The notes beneath the pieces are model-generated. The model was not told where the DNA came from. It saw only the letters and a program-made list of their open reading frames with translations, and did not search any database. A stretch of 64,000 nucleotides of DNA, taken from NCBI RefSeq assembly GCF_900497805.2, contig NW_020954608.1:15484709-15548708 (forward strand). The letters run 5' to 3'. The DNA comes from Vombatus ursinus. Lineage: Eukaryota > Chordata > Mammalia > Diprotodontia > Vombatidae. Positions 44,990 to 57,145 of the stretch are shown one piece after another. The translations under genes and the position numbers were made by a program. Numbering within the stretch: position 1 is the stretch's first letter; every line of letters begins with the position of its first letter.

Positions 44990-46640
44990 TATGTATATAG
45001 CATAGAAAATAAGTATTATGAGAAGTCAGGAAAGGAAGATGTATCACTATGTAATAGACTTTACAGCATGGGTTTCTTCAAGAAGATAGGACTTCATTAG
45101 AAACTTGGTTATACACATGGGATTTAGATTGAAAAAGAGAAGAGGTCATGAGAGAATTATAAGAAGAGGAAAAACACAAGCAAAATCAGAAGTGGAAATG
45201 GTCCTGACATGTTAGAGAGAATAGTGAGGAGATCTGTCTAATTGTCATGGAGGGTACATGCAGATAACTAATATGAGATAAGGTTGGAAATATAAAGCAG
45301 GCTCATATTAGGGGAGATTTTGAATTTTAGATAAAAAATTAGACCTGATTTAATAGACAATGAGGAGCCTAGTAAATTCTTGAGCAGATAAGTAGCATTA
45401 GAAAAAATAGAGTGTTAGGAAGATTATTTGGTGTTGGGTGAGTGGGATGGATAAGAGAGGGACAGACTAGAGGCAGGCTAGGAGGTTTTTGTAGTAATCC
45501 AAAGTAACATCAACAGAAGTGGATTAAAAAATGATTTCATAGTTTCTAGTCTGGATGATAGGAAGAAGCATGGTGAAATTTGGAAGGAAAAGTATATTAG
45601 GTGCAGAGAAGATTATGAGTTTAATTTTAGATATATAGGGTTTAGATTTGAGAATAGGAAATTCTAAGGGAGATGAGTGTCATTGGTCCATAAAGTTGAA
45701 TGAATAAAGCAAAGTTATAGCTGAAGCAATGAGAATGGATGAGCTTTTTGAAAGAGAGAGAGGGATAAGGACCAAACTTTGGGGAATATTCCCAATTGAG
45801 AGTAGGAGGAATAACAGAAACCAGTAAATGATGCAGATAAAGAGATAACACATAGGGAAGAAAAGAACTACATTAGGTATAATGTCAGGAAAAACAAAGG
45901 AGATAATTTCAAGGATGTGCTAGTCAAAAGCTGCTGAAAGAAAAAAAGGATTTATTAGTTTAGCAAATATCATCTCCACTTTAAAGATGAAGAAACTGAA
46001 AATCAGATGGGATTAAGGAAATGGCCCAAGGGCATACCACTAATAATTAGTCATAGATGTAAGACTTAAACCCAGGTCTTTTTATTCTAAGTGTGGTGCT
46101 TTTCCCCTTATGCTAATGAGTAGAATTCAATTTCAACAGAGTGATGTGGATAGAAGGCATATTGCAGGGCACAGAATTACAAGTGAATGATAAAGAAAGG
46201 AGGTATTAACAGATGGAGATCATTCATTCAAGAATTTTGGTAGTGAAAGAAATTAAATGTATTGGGATCCAAGAGAGCAACATAGTCAATTGATGAGTTT
46301 CTGAATCAAGAGGAGGTTTACTACATGTTTAAAGAAAGGAAGGAGCCAGTGGTAATACTAAGATTGAAGATGCTTGACACGGAAGGATTATGAGTAGTTG
46401 TAATGTCTGTTAAGATTCATGAAGGGATGATTAGCAAAAGGTAGCTGAAGAATTAGATTCTTAATAGAGAAAGGTCATCTTCTTCCCTGAGAATGGAAGA
46501 AAAGATAAAAATTCATTTGTAGGGATGGTGATAAATTGAGGTAAAGGCATGGGTTGATGAGAGAACTCAGGTCAAGTGGTTTCAATCTTCTCATCAAAAT
46601 AGGAAGTCAATGGAATGAGATTAGAAGGTGGCCTTTGGTG
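44990..46640 (-). mobile_element. Old L2/L3-like LINE, antisense, diverged
   Basis: 'gcaggctaggaggtttttgt' then 'agtaatccaaagtaacat' near 45475, 'gaagtcaatggaatgagatt' near 46604, and purine-rich sequence with 'taggaaattctaagggagat' match the antisense L2-like pattern of 54003-55260, but weakly. Edges are uncertain. Confidence 0.45.
45950..46112 (+). mobile_element. MIR-like SINE fragment nested in the LINE
   Basis: 'tttaaagatgaagaaactga' and 'acttaaacccaggtcttttt', ending 'gtgtggtgcttttcccctta'. Confidence 0.6.
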
Positions 46641-47050
46641 GACTAAGAAAATTGTAGCATAAGTAAAACTTGCATATTATTTCCCTCCCAAATACTAGCA
46701 TGACTCCATGCTGACACAGAGCGCCTACATTCTATCAGGCCAGTATACTTTGTTGCTACCAGAGACAAAATTATTATAGCTCAAAGTTAGTTAAAGAGTT
46801 AAGATTATCTTATGATTTTAGATTGTATAGATAAATAATTCAGGTTAAAAACACTCCTATCATTGTTATGATAATTGCCAACTGTCTACCTCACTTTTGC
46901 TTTATAGAACTGGTTCAATATGCTCTTTTAAGGTACATCATTTCAAGAAGACAGGTTCAGACAGAAAAGCAATAAAATGAAGCAGGTTACAGAGTGTTTT
47001 CTGATTAGCAGTTGACTTGAGAACCTGAGTGAAAGGCACTAAAAATTTAA
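46641..47050. other. MAGI2: Intron with no recognised repeat
   Basis: No family recognised. Confidence 0.4.
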
Positions 47051-47054
47051 GAGC

Positions 47055-47500
47055 ACAGCTTTAGAGCTGAAAGAAACCCTAAGAGGTCATCTAATCCAAC
47101 TCCTTGATTTTATAGCTAGCTTCATTTACATTCATAGGCAGCTAGGTGGTGCAGAGGATGGAACAGCTTGGCTCCTGGGCTGGAGTCTGGAATTTCTGAA
47201 TTTAAATCCAGCCTCAGGCACTTATTAGCTGTGTAACCCTAACAAGTCACTTAACTTCTTTCTCTTCCCAGGGTTGTAGTGAGGACAAAAGGAGATAATG
47301 TTTATAAATCACTTTGCAAACCTTCAGGAGCTATATATGCTAGCTATTTATTGACTGTTTTTACAGAAGAAGAAATGGAGGCTGAGCAATGATGAGTGAC
47401 TTCCTTAAGGTCATATTGGTAGCAAGTGGCAGAACCGGAACTTGAAGCCAGGTCCTTTGACTCTAAATCTAGTGTTCCTTCTGCTACGCCATGATGTTTT
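47055..47500 (+). mobile_element. MIR3-like SINE split by a MIR insertion
   Basis: The outer SINE starts 'agctttagagctgaaagaaa' and resumes after about 47345 with 'ggaggctgagcaatgatgag' and 'gactctaaatctagtgttcc'. The inner MIR (about 47137-47345) has 'cataggcagctaggtggtgc', 'aaatccagcctcaggcactt' and 'gtgaggacaaaaggagataa'. Confidence 0.68.
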
Positions 47501-47634
47501 CTCTCCATTACCCAGACTGCTAAATTGCAATGATCCAGCTTAAATTTAGATTGGCTATGTAGTGGTATTTACCAGCTAATTTCCAATCCTCCTTTTTCCT
47601 TGCTACAGCATAAGCCCTTACGTGGTACATCCCT

Positions 47635-47768
47635 GAGTTTCAAGTCAAATAAAGTCAACAAGCATTTATTAAGCACTTCCTATGTCCCACATGCCATGCT
47701 ATGTGTTGGTAGGAAAGAAAGCAAAAATAGTCCCTACCCTCATATAACTCACAACCATAATTATTCGT
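47635..47768 (-). mobile_element. L2 3' end, antisense
   Basis: 'gtcaacaagcatttattaag' then 'cacttcctatgtcccacatg' and 'tagtccctaccctcatataa'. Confidence 0.72.
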
Positions 47769-47819
47769 TTTGGCCTATTATTCATTTATGATATACCCTG
47801 CAAATCATCTAACCTTTTG

Positions 47820-47962
47820 GGGGAAGCTAGGTGGCGCAGTGGGTAGAGCACTGGCCCTGGATTCAGAAGGACCTGAGTTCAAATCTAACCTCAGACACAT
47901 AATACTTACTAGCTGTGTGACCCTGGGCAAGTCACTTAACCCCATTGCCCAACCAAAAAAAA
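47820..47962 (+). mobile_element. WSINE1-type SINE with perfect 18-bp target duplication
   Basis: Sense copy from 'gggaagctaggtggcgcagt' to 'cattgcccaacc' and a pure A tail. AAATCATCTAACCTTTTG occurs at 47802-47819 and 47963-47980 without a difference, so this is a comparatively recent insertion. Confidence 0.95.
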
Positions 47963-47980
47963 AAATCATCTAACCTTTTG

Positions 47981-49000
47981 AAGACAGTCTGTGTTTATAT
48001 GTAAATTAATACATTGAACCTAACCTAGAAGCAAAACATCTGGCTAGCCTGGTTTGAATTTCGATCATCTTAATTCCACAGAAATGGAAAACTGGCATTT
48101 CTAAGTCTAATGCTATGTGGATGAAGCAGAGCAAATGAGGCTGATAGAAACTTTTGGTTCTGATTTCTTCTAGTGCAGTCTTAATTTGCTAGGGCAGTCT
48201 TAAATTGGTCATCTATTAAATGGTCTTAGTAGAACCCATCTATCACAGATGGGCATTGAGATGTTTAATTAATGCTATGGTAATACTATGTTAAGTACTT
48301 GGAGATCTTTGGGTGAAAGATAAAATGAATCATCACTGGCTTTTAGAATGCAGAAAAGGTTTTCTTTTTCATCAATTTCCAGCTTTTAGGGGCCTATTAA
48401 AGTGAATTAAACAGCAGAAATAGTCATTGACTTTTAAACATTAGTTTCCTGGGGTCCTTCAGGTTACTTTGCTAAAAACAGATGCATTGCTTTAGGCTAA
48501 TTGTAGGCCATATGAAATTCTGCAATAACCACATGGGCATAGTTACATGTTCCAAAGCAGACCCTATAGAATTATTCTGTCAGTTCACATGAGTGAAGCG
48601 GATTAAGTTTCTATACTCGCACCTTTAGAACCATTCCTTATCTAAGGTCTCAAGATGTCTCTCATCGAGCCTTTGAAAGATCCTTCCAAGGTTTTTAATC
48701 ATCATTAGACATGAAATGCTAATCAGCATATTTTTAATACTGAAACATTTCAAAATAGTCAGGCAGTTATGCCAACATGCACTTCATAATTTTTATGTAT
48801 ATATTTTATTTATCCGGGTTAATAAAGGGTGTAGTTGACATATTAAGAGACTGACCTTGTTTCCTAGCAAATGCTATCCTAATGCCCCTAGAGCTAATTT
48901 TGTTGCCAGTTATTCCTTTCAAGGACAGTTCATTATTATTCTCTTGGAAACAATTAACAGGCTGTTGCACAGAGTAAGGTGTCCTTTGTCCTGAAATTCA
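47981..49000. other. MAGI2: Intron without repeats; candidate conserved block
   Basis: About 1 kb with no recognised repeat, low homopolymer content and balanced words ('aatgctaatcagcatatttt', 'ggaaacaattaacaggctgt'). A plausible conserved non-coding element inside MAGI2; conservation cannot be seen from one sequence. Confidence 0.45.
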
Positions 49001-49700
49001 GGACTGATGATGGCCCAGAAAACCAAGTATAGTAAAATCTCAATTAACCAGAACCTTAATTTACTAGAGCTTTGCCTCTGTACTCCATCTCTAAGAGAAA
49101 AAAGAAACCTATCAGAAAAGCAAGTTGAATCCAGGAATGTCTTTTTAAAAGCAACTTCCAGGCTATATCCTCTGACAAATTACAGATTAAGCTCAGTCTC
49201 CTACACCTTTTAGACCTGTATCTCCAGTGATATACAATGAGAACCAATGTTGAGAATGATAACCCTGGAGCCCTGCAGGGTTTTCAGTCATCAAAGAAAG
49301 ATTCTATTATGTTCCGTATATACTATTTACTCAGGCAGCCAAGTGTACATACACGATTTTAGAAAGCTTTCTGGTACCATGGATTGAAACTCACAGATTT
49401 CCTGGTTCTCTGAGATTTCTGGGCAATCAGGATTTTGCCATATCATTATATTTTTGGAATGGACCTTGATTTGATGTTATACTGGGAAGGAAATTAATGC
49501 AGATCCCTGCTAGAATAGGTCCTTACAAAAATCATTTATTAAGTGTTTAATTAAACACAAACCTGTGTGGAAAATTTTAGGGAAAAAAAAGCAAATACAC
49601 CTGGTCACTGCCTTCTAAAGTTCTCAGTGTGTGAGAAATATTATGGTATCCTTCCAAGATTTGCTAGGCTCAGTATAGGTGAGAAGATAGTAAGAGATAT
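49001..49700. other. MAGI2: Intron; possible L2 remnant, otherwise unassigned
   Basis: A weak antisense L2 end may lie at 49525-49635 ('atcatttattaagtgtttaa', 'acctggtcactgccttctaa'). The rest is unassigned. Confidence 0.4.
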
Positions 49701-49721
49701 TTTAAATGAGCTTTTATTATC

Positions 49722-49985
49722 ATTATTAATATTTGTTGTAATAATAATTAGCATTTTTAGTGCTTTAAGGTTGACAAAGAGCTTTACATATTGTATCTCA
49801 TTTGATTCTCACTATAAGCCTACCTGTGATGCAGGCACTGTAATGATTCCCATTTTACAGATGAGGAAACTGAAACTAAAGGAGGTCAAGTGATTTGCTT
49901 AGCATCACAGAGCTAATAATAATCTAAGGCATGTCTTCTTGACTCCAGGTCCAGCACTCTATCTGCTATACCACCTAGCTGTCTC
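49722..49985 (+). mobile_element. MIR-like CORE-SINE, sense, full length
   Basis: 'ttgttgtaataataattagc', 'tttaaggttgacaaagagct', 'cccattttacagatgaggaa' and 'gctataccacctagctgtct'. Confidence 0.88.
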
Positions 49986-50019
49986 TAGACATAAGCTAAG
50001 ATAATTAAAGAAATTGCAC

Positions 50020-50400
50020 ATGTAAAGAATGTCAGTAATTTTGAGAAATCTTGGAGGGCAGCCAGAAACTTGGGGACTGATAATTGTTGTAATTTTTAAA
50101 TAGGAGAAAAAATAGATTCTGGATAGAATAGAACAATAAATTTGATCTCTGGTAAAATTCTAAAATAGACTATTCAACAGATGGTTTGTGAACACTTAGA
50201 AAAGAAAAAAAAGATGATAAAAAAGAGGTGGCATAGGTTCACTAAGGATATACAATGAATGAAACCAAATTCATTTTAAAAATACACTTACTAGACTAAT
50301 TGATTAAGGAAGCAGAAGAGATAACATAGATTGATTTTAGAAAGGCAACTGACAAAAGCTTGCATTTTATTTTTGTGTACAAAATGAAAAAAGTTAGGTA
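50020..50400 (+). mobile_element. CR1/L3 LINE fragment, sense
   Basis: 'tttgtgaacacttagaaaag', 'gaggtggcataggttcacta', 'cttactagactaattgatta' and 'gcaactgacaaaagcttgca' match the L3 reverse-transcriptase region. Confidence 0.6.
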
Positions 50401-50494
50401 GGTAATGGTGCAGTCAGAAGGATTTGTAATTGGATGTCCAGCTGTACCCCCAAAGAATCACTCAAGGGCTTGATTTATATCTAGAAAATGGGTC

Positions 50495-50705
50495 AGAAGA
50501 TCATAGGTCTAAAGCTGGAAGGGACCTTAAGGATGATCTTATCCAACCTCTTCTTTTTACATAAGAGGAAATGAAGCCCCAAGAGGTTGTTACTTGCTCA
50601 TTGTCACGCTGGTAATAAAACAGCAGTTGCGATTCAAAGTGATGTGTCCTGACTCCTCTGACTCCAAACCTAACTCTGTGGGCCAGGTGACACTACCAAC
50701 TAAGT
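50495..50705 (+). mobile_element. MIR3-like SINE, sense
   Basis: 'aggtctaaagctggaaggga', 'cttaaggatgatcttatcca' and 'gactcctctgactccaaacc'. Confidence 0.7.
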
Positions 50706-51875
50706 AACTAAGTAATATAATCTAAATCTATTCTAATAAGATGATAGTTCTTAGATCAAGTAATTCAACAATCCTACCTTTCTATCCGTATAACAAGTAA
50801 GGCATTGCATTTAGTTTCTGGTGTCATCTTTTAAATATGGTAATGCCAAACTAGGGAAAGTGTCTGGAAATAACATCATATGAATGATGATTGAAGAAAC
50901 TGGAAGAAAAGATGAGTGGAGCGAATGGGAGGAGGGGAAGATCATGATGGCCATTAACATATATTTGGAGACCCATGTTATGTAAAAGAAGAAAAGAATC
51001 GATATGAATTTGCGTTGTCCCACAGTACAGAAATCAGTACACATTATAGAGGGACAGATGTCTTCAACTCCGTATAAAGAAAGAATTATCTAACAGTTCC
51101 AACAGATGGAAATTCCAGCTTCACAAAACAGTGAGCTTCCTGTCACAAGAAAAGCCTAAGCAAAACCTACATAATCAATCACTCGTAAAGAATATTGTAG
51201 AAAGTAATTGTGCAGCAGATTAGAGGTTAGAGTAGGCAATTTCTAAGGTCTCTTTCAACTCTAAGAGATAGTGTATAGAAAGATAGTTGGTCTTGAAATC
51301 AAAAGATTTGAGTCAAAATACAAAATGAGTTAGGTGATCACAACTTCATCTAATAATTTCAATGCAATAGGGGTACAAAGACAAAAAAGGAATAGAGTTT
51401 TTTGGTTTCTCTGGCTGTTATGACCCCCAAATTAACCATTTATTGCTTCTAGTGATGCGTTTCTCTTTGTTTAGCTATGCTGGTCCTGATGTAGCAAGCT
51501 GTCTGTTTCTAGGACCCTTCTTGCAGTTTCTCCTGCAAGCTGCTGTTAAAGACCCTGAGAATCAAGGTCACCTCCCCACCATGATGAAATGTCAGAGTAG
51601 GCTTGGTTCCATGTGGCTCCATTGTGCTGACACTGGTAGAATGGAAGAGAAGGGGCAGAAATTGCTAAGAATTATATGTTGCTGAGACTGCATATGAACA
51701 TTAAATTAAGGGGTGATACTCTATATGTGAAATATTTGTCTAATGACCAACAAATGAACAGATTTTTAGAACACTTGAAGCACTTCAAGGAGGAGCAAGA
51801 TCAGGAGACAAAAGAGGTTGCGGCTAAATGGAGGAATGTGGTTACAGGTTGTAGCTGGAGAGACAAAGAAAGGAG
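50706..51875. other. MAGI2: Intron, 1.2 kb unassigned
   Basis: No repeat recognised. The 51443-51685 open frame has no family features. Confidence 0.42.
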
Positions 51876-51877
51876 GT

Positions 51878-52092
51878 AGTGTGATATAGTGGAAAGAGTG
51901 GTACACTTTGAGTCAGGAAGACGTAGGTCTGAATATTGACTCAGACACTTACTAGTTATGACCCTGAGTAAATCGCTTCATGAATCTGAGCCTGTTTCCT
52001 CTCATACCTCCCCTGTAAAATCACAGGTCTGCCTTCTATGATCTCTTTGGTTTCTCCTGCCTCTATATCTATGATCTTATGCTTCTATTGAG
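51878..52092 (+). mobile_element. MIR3-like SINE, sense
   Basis: 'tagtgtgatatagtggaaag', 'tgaatattgactcagacact' and 'ctgcctctatatctatgatc'. Confidence 0.75.
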
Positions 52093-52399
52093 CTGGAAGA
52101 GTTTACTTCCTAGTGTATCCAAAGTCAATAAGAAATATCATTTCGAGTGACAATTTGTCATCTTATCTAATTGCTGTTTATGCATTAACATTTCTGGCAG
52201 ATGATGAAAAGGTAGAAAAATCCTACAAACTTAGATACTTTTTTACTTCACTGCAAAGACTGACAAATGGACATTTGATAAAAATATATTGCAAATCAGC
52301 CCAGATATGAAATTAAAAAAAACCAAAGGCATGTATGCTGTTTAGCATCTTCACATCTATGCACCACAAATACTTTTTTTCAAGAAGAAAGTTCAAAGT

Positions 52400-53850
52400 C
52401 AATGGACATTGTGAGCACCAAGCAACATAACAAAAAAAAAATGAAGTTGACTGCATCTTAGATAAGAAATGACTGGTTGCTTATGTAGGAGTCATATTAG
52501 GATAAAAAAAAATTTATAGTAAGACTATCACTTGGTTAGCCAAAAGGTCAACATCAATATGAAATTAGGATAAAGATGAGAAGACAACACTGCATGCAAT
52601 TACAATAGCTTCAAGCTGACCTATTCAAACAAGCTGTTGATGCTGAAAAATGGGAAAGGGAAAAAGACTAAATTTTGACCTTGAGTATTATCATTTCCTG
52701 AAAAAGTTTAATTATGTAAAGTAGTAATTACAACGAGTCCACAAAAGCCCAGAAGCTGTTTTAGCCAGAAAATGCTTGATGTCTTTGCCAAGCAGAGGTG
52801 TAGTATCCAAGGGCAATGCCAGTTTTGAATGTAAACTGTGGAAGAGGGTAGAAGGAGGTTACAGGCAGCACCACTTATAAGATAGTAAAAAAAAAAATAA
52901 AGGAAGAGAAAAGAAGCCCATTGAAAGCTTGGTATGAGACTCAGCTAAGTCACATTACTCCTCTTCCCCCCCAAGGACATTTATAGACAAATCTAATAGG
53001 AAGACAACAAATAGGCAATGTAACAGATTTATCAGTATTTCTACAACAGTTTATTATCATTATCAGTGGCAGTATGTGGATTCTAATACCTCAGCCCTTG
53101 ACGTGCTATCCAAGGAAACAGAATTGACACTTAAGAAAGCAAAATCAGGTAAAACCTCTGGACCAGAATAAGAACGCACAGAGGAAATCCACCCCTGGGG
53201 TGACACAATCTTGAAAGCATTGAGCAATTGTTTTACAAGAAATCTCAGGGAGGGGGAGTTACCGAAAGAAAGGGAAAATCACAGACAATAATACTATCCC
53301 CAAAAGAAATTGAGAAGACATCAATAAGTACCAATCAATATGATAATTTTCTCATCTTCATAAAATCTTTGTAGAATGATTTATACATGCATCAAAGTTA
53401 TTCTTGATGAGAACAAGCAGGTTTTTATGTGTGATTTTCTAGGGCAGACCAAATCTTTAACATCACTCAGTTGACTAAAAGGTACAGAGCCTACTAGATC
53501 TCAGTGTGTTTATTGTTTACTGATTAAAAAACAAACAACATTTTCCCCATGGAGGAAAATGAAGCTTTTATGAGGCTCTTATGAAAATATTAACATCAGA
53601 GACGATTCCTTAAAAAATTCATTCACAAAGGTAGTTCAGTTTAATGACCCTTAGATTATTAACACTAAGTGATACATAAATCAGGGCTATATGCTTGCTA
53701 AAGGTGCTCTCACCATGATTATGGAAGATGTCTAATTCTGTCTAAATGGAGTCCCTTTAGATGGTGAGGTTCTCCAGATACTGCCCTTTGCTAGTGATAT
53801 TTACTTTTTGTTTTAAGCCCAAGAATATTACAGGCTCTCCTCAATGAGAT
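52400..53850 (+). mobile_element. RTE-class LINE, ORF2 fossil, sense
   Basis: Regions match RTE ORF2 order: 'tgaagttgactgcatcttag' near 52441, 'gatgctgaaaaatgggaaag' near 52639, 'aaaacctctggaccagaata' near 53152, 'gaaatccacccctggggtga' near 53183, 'cttgaaagcattgagcaatt' near 53211, 'ctcatcttcataaaatcttt' near 53352 and 'attacaggctctcctcaatg' near 53828. Frames are broken throughout; 5' and 3' ends are missing. Confidence 0.72.
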
Positions 53851-53854
53851 CTTA

Positions 53855-54002
53855 TCTATTTATCTATCTTTTCCTTTCATTCTCTCTTTCTCTCTTTCTT
53901 TCTTTCTTTTTTCCTTCCTTCCTTCCTTTTTTCTTTTTTGTTTGTTTGTTTCTTTCCTTCCTTCCTTCTTTTGTCCCTTCCTTCCTTCCTTCTTTCTTTC
54001 TA
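53855..54002. repeat. CT-rich repeat (TTTC/TTCC/TTTG)n
   Basis: Pyrimidine tract of mixed CTTT, CTTC and TTTG units separating the RTE and L2 fossils. Confidence 0.9.
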
Positions 54003-55260
54003 TATCATTTATTATGTTCCAGTTATTGGTTGGGTATTTGGGACACAAAGATGAAAAGGAAATAGGGCCTGAATAGAAAATTCAAAACAATTTTAGGAGA
54101 GAGGCATTGGCAGCTACAGCTGGGGATGGTTAGGGAAAGCCTGATGTAGGAGATGGCATCTGAGCAGAGCTTTGAAGGATACTAGCAGTCATAAGAGGTA
54201 GAGGTGATAAAGAAGTGAATTCAGCAGTAGGATACAGCATATGCGAAGGCATGGAGCCAGGAAATGGAATATCATAAATGAAGAACAGCAAAAAGCCTGG
54301 CTTGTCTAGATCAAAGAGGGCATGAAGGGGAACAATTTATAGCAAGACTGAAAAGGTAGAGTATGTCATTGCGAGTAAAGTGAATGAAAATCAGAAAACA
54401 TAAGAAGGGACCAGATTGTGAAGGGTTTTAAAAAACAAATAGAGAATTTTATTTTTGATCTTAGAAGTAATAGGGAGCCACTACAGTTTACTAGGTAGAG
54501 GAGTGGAGATATTGTCAAATCTGTATTTTATACTTTGGCAGCTGAGGGTAGGGTGGATTGGAACAGGGAAGAGATTTGAGGTAGGAAGACCAACTAGAAG
54601 GCCATTTCAATAGTCAAGACGTAAAAGGGCCTGGACCAGGGTGGTAGTTGTGTCAAAGGAGAGAAGGGGACATCCATGAGAGATGTTATAAAGGCAGAAC
54701 CAACAGGATAGGCAACAGGTTGGATATGTAAGATGAGTAAGAGTGAGCAGTCCTTTATGACCCCTATATTGGGAGCTTGAGTGACTGGAAGTATAGTGTT
54801 TTGGAGAGAAAACAATGAGTTCTGCTTTGGACATGTTGAGTTTTCGGTGTCTACAGGACTTTCAGCGTCAGATACCTAAGAGACAGTTGGTGATCAATGT
54901 CTACAGGACTTTCAGTGTCACGAGACAGTTGGTGATGAGATAATGGCACTCAGAGAAAGGTTAGGGCTGAATATATAGATCTGAGTATCATTTACATAAA
55001 GATAATAATTTAATCCTCTCTACAAGAAATGATTCAGGATTAACTGAAGCTCATGGGAGAAATGGGGGTTGGACAGATAGGCCTTTCAGTATATTATCTG
55101 TTTGAAGAAAGACAATAATGGAACCCGTGAGAACTGATGGGGTCACTAAGAGGAAGAGAGAAAAAGAGAAGAGAGCTCAGGATAGAATCCTGGGAGTACA
55201 CCAACAGTTAAGGGGTATGATATAAATGATGATCCAACAAAAGAGACTGAAATCAACAAT
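54003..55260 (-). mobile_element. L2 LINE, antisense, long copy
   Basis: 'agtaatagggagccactaca' near 54466, 'catttcaatagtcaagacgt' near 54603, 'agagatgttataaaggcaga' near 54679, 'ttctgctttggacatgttga' near 54820, 'gatctgagtatcatttacat' near 54979 and 'aggatagaatcctgggagta' near 55178 follow L2 backwards. It includes the reverse-transcriptase region (sense motif GVPQGSVLGP expected opposite 55170-55200). Confidence 0.8.
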
Positions 55261-55374
55261 TACTCCAAAAATACTAGCTTAACAATCCAGGCAGGAAAAA
55301 TAAAATTATGGATAATAAATATCTATTATTTAGACTATGAAAATAAAATGGCAATTGACTGACTTAGTTTTTCA

Positions 55375-55575
55375 TCTACATGTGTGTATACACACACACA
55401 CATATACAAACCTACATGTATGTATATATGTGAATATATGTTATATAACCCATGTATATATGAACACACATCTGCATATATGTGCACACACATATAAATA
55501 CACTTATATACATAAATCCATGCATGTGTATACATGTGTATGTATATGTGTATATGTGCATATATATAAAACAGG
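55375..55575. repeat. (CA/TA/TG)n microsatellite tract
   Basis: Interrupted alternating purine-pyrimidine DNA for about 200 bp. Open frames on both strands are repeat translations. Confidence 0.9.
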
Positions 55576-56075
55576 TCCTGAAAAAGGAGAACAAGTTGGA
55601 CCTAGAAATGGATAAGAGAAAGAGAACAGGCCAGATTGCATTTGAGAAGTTAAATAGTTGTTTTCCATGATCCTACATTGATCTCTGAAAGAAAAATCTG
55701 TCTTTTCAACAGAAATGTTCTTCCAGGGATGTTATATGCTTATGGATCATGGGACATACTTTATGTGCTCTAAAGACTGTTGGATCTCAAAATTGTGGGT
55801 CACCCATAGGGCAATGGAGGGACTTATGGTGGATGCAGCATATTTCCAATAATGACCTACGCACAAAAAGTGGTATAGAGAGACATCATTCAGAAAATAT
55901 GTGATTAGAAAATTATATAGGCTGATGAAGTAGCAGGAGCAAGAGATAACAGATGGATAATTAGAATGTTACATGGGTACTCACGATATATAAAAAAAGT
56001 CTTCTAGACAGTCATCATATTAGGTAACTTCATTTCATATTGGCAATCACTGCTTTTTTCCCCCAATACATTCAC
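55576..56075. other. MAGI2: Intron with no recognised repeat
   Basis: No family recognised. Confidence 0.4.
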
Positions 56076-56079
56076 TATC

Positions 56080-56205
56080 TATCTTTTTAGTGATCCTTTC
56101 TAGAATTTTACCAAATATTGAAGTCAAGCTAACTGGCCTATAGTTAAAGACTGTTTTCTTCCATTTTTTAAAGGGACAATATAGTTCACCAAGGTAAGGA
56201 GATGA
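56080..56205 (-). mobile_element. CR1/L3 LINE fragment, antisense
   Basis: 'attgaagtcaagctaactgg' then 'cctatagttaaagactgttt' and 'ttttaaagggacaatatagt' match the reverse of the L3 region upstream of the reverse transcriptase. Confidence 0.6.
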
Positions 56206-56555
56206 CTAGAAATGCTGGACTTGAATTCTAAATAACTTGAATCATGGTGATTAATTGGGAAATAAGGTTGCTTACTTAGAAAATGAAATTAGTATGAGTT
56301 ATCCATATTTTGACTGTTAACTTTGTTTATGGTTGGTGAATATAAAACCTGAGAATTAGAAGGTGCATTTAGTTTAGTTTAGTTTTTATTTTAAATTGTC
56401 ATAGAATGATGGTGAGAAATTGTTCCATACAATTTCATGTTTTAATATTCAGTTCTGCAATGTTAGCTCAAGCACCAGGTATAAAAATGTCATGCTAATG
56501 ATGAAAATGAAAAGGTAAGAAGTACATTCCCGCATTGTAGCAGGAGCAATGTGTG
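56206..56555. other. MAGI2: Intron with no recognised repeat
   Basis: No family recognised. Confidence 0.4.
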
Positions 56556-56559
56556 CTAT

Positions 56560-56915
56560 GCAGGTTAAATTAGTTTTTCCTTAAAAGGTATTGAAGCCAT
56601 CCTCAAGACTTAATTGGCTCCAGGGACTAAGGCTTGGGTCATTGATGTAGCTTCCTGGGGGCTTAAGTACAAAATCCCAGCACAGGAGGAGTCAGCAGCT
56701 TCTTCCTGGAGCTTCTGATTAAGCGGACCAGCATAGCCAAAGCAAGGAAGTTGCACCCAAAGGAAAAAAACAAAACAAAACAATACAAAACTGAATTCGT
56801 GCAGAATATCCTTCCCCTGTACTGACTAAATAAACCTCCTTTTGTTAATTCTTAGATGGTCTATGACTATCTCATTTCATTCCAGTTCTGAACCTGAAGA
56901 ACCAGGCCAGTCTGA
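56560..56915 (+). mobile_element. Possible LTR fossil
   Basis: 'ctgactaaataaacctcctt' near 56821 carries an AATAAA with T-rich downstream sequence, as in an LTR polyadenylation site. The preceding 250 bp are GC-richer than the surroundings. Family, ends and target duplication were not established. Confidence 0.3.
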
Positions 56916-56919
56916 ATAA

Positions 56920-57145
56920 AGTGCAGCCTAGAAAGGGCTGTGCCATGGAAGGAACATTGGACAAGGAGCCAGAAGCCCTACTTTCCTCTCTCAGCCCTCC
57001 TACTAACAAGCTGTGTCACCTTCAGCAAGTCACTTTCTCTCTCTTGGTCTATGCTTCTTTGAAAAATGAGGGAATGGAATTAGATGGTCTGGAAAATTCT
57101 TTCCAGTTATTAAAAACACTATGACTTTTGGATCCTAAGTCATAT
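56920..57145 (+). mobile_element. MIR3-like SINE, sense
   Basis: 'gaacattggacaaggagcca', 'cttcagcaagtcactttctc' and 'gaatggaattagatggtctg'. Confidence 0.72.

Noticed and set aside
53844-54065. Phe/Leu/Ser-rich open frame resembling a membrane protein
   Set aside because: It is a translation of the CT-rich simple repeat.
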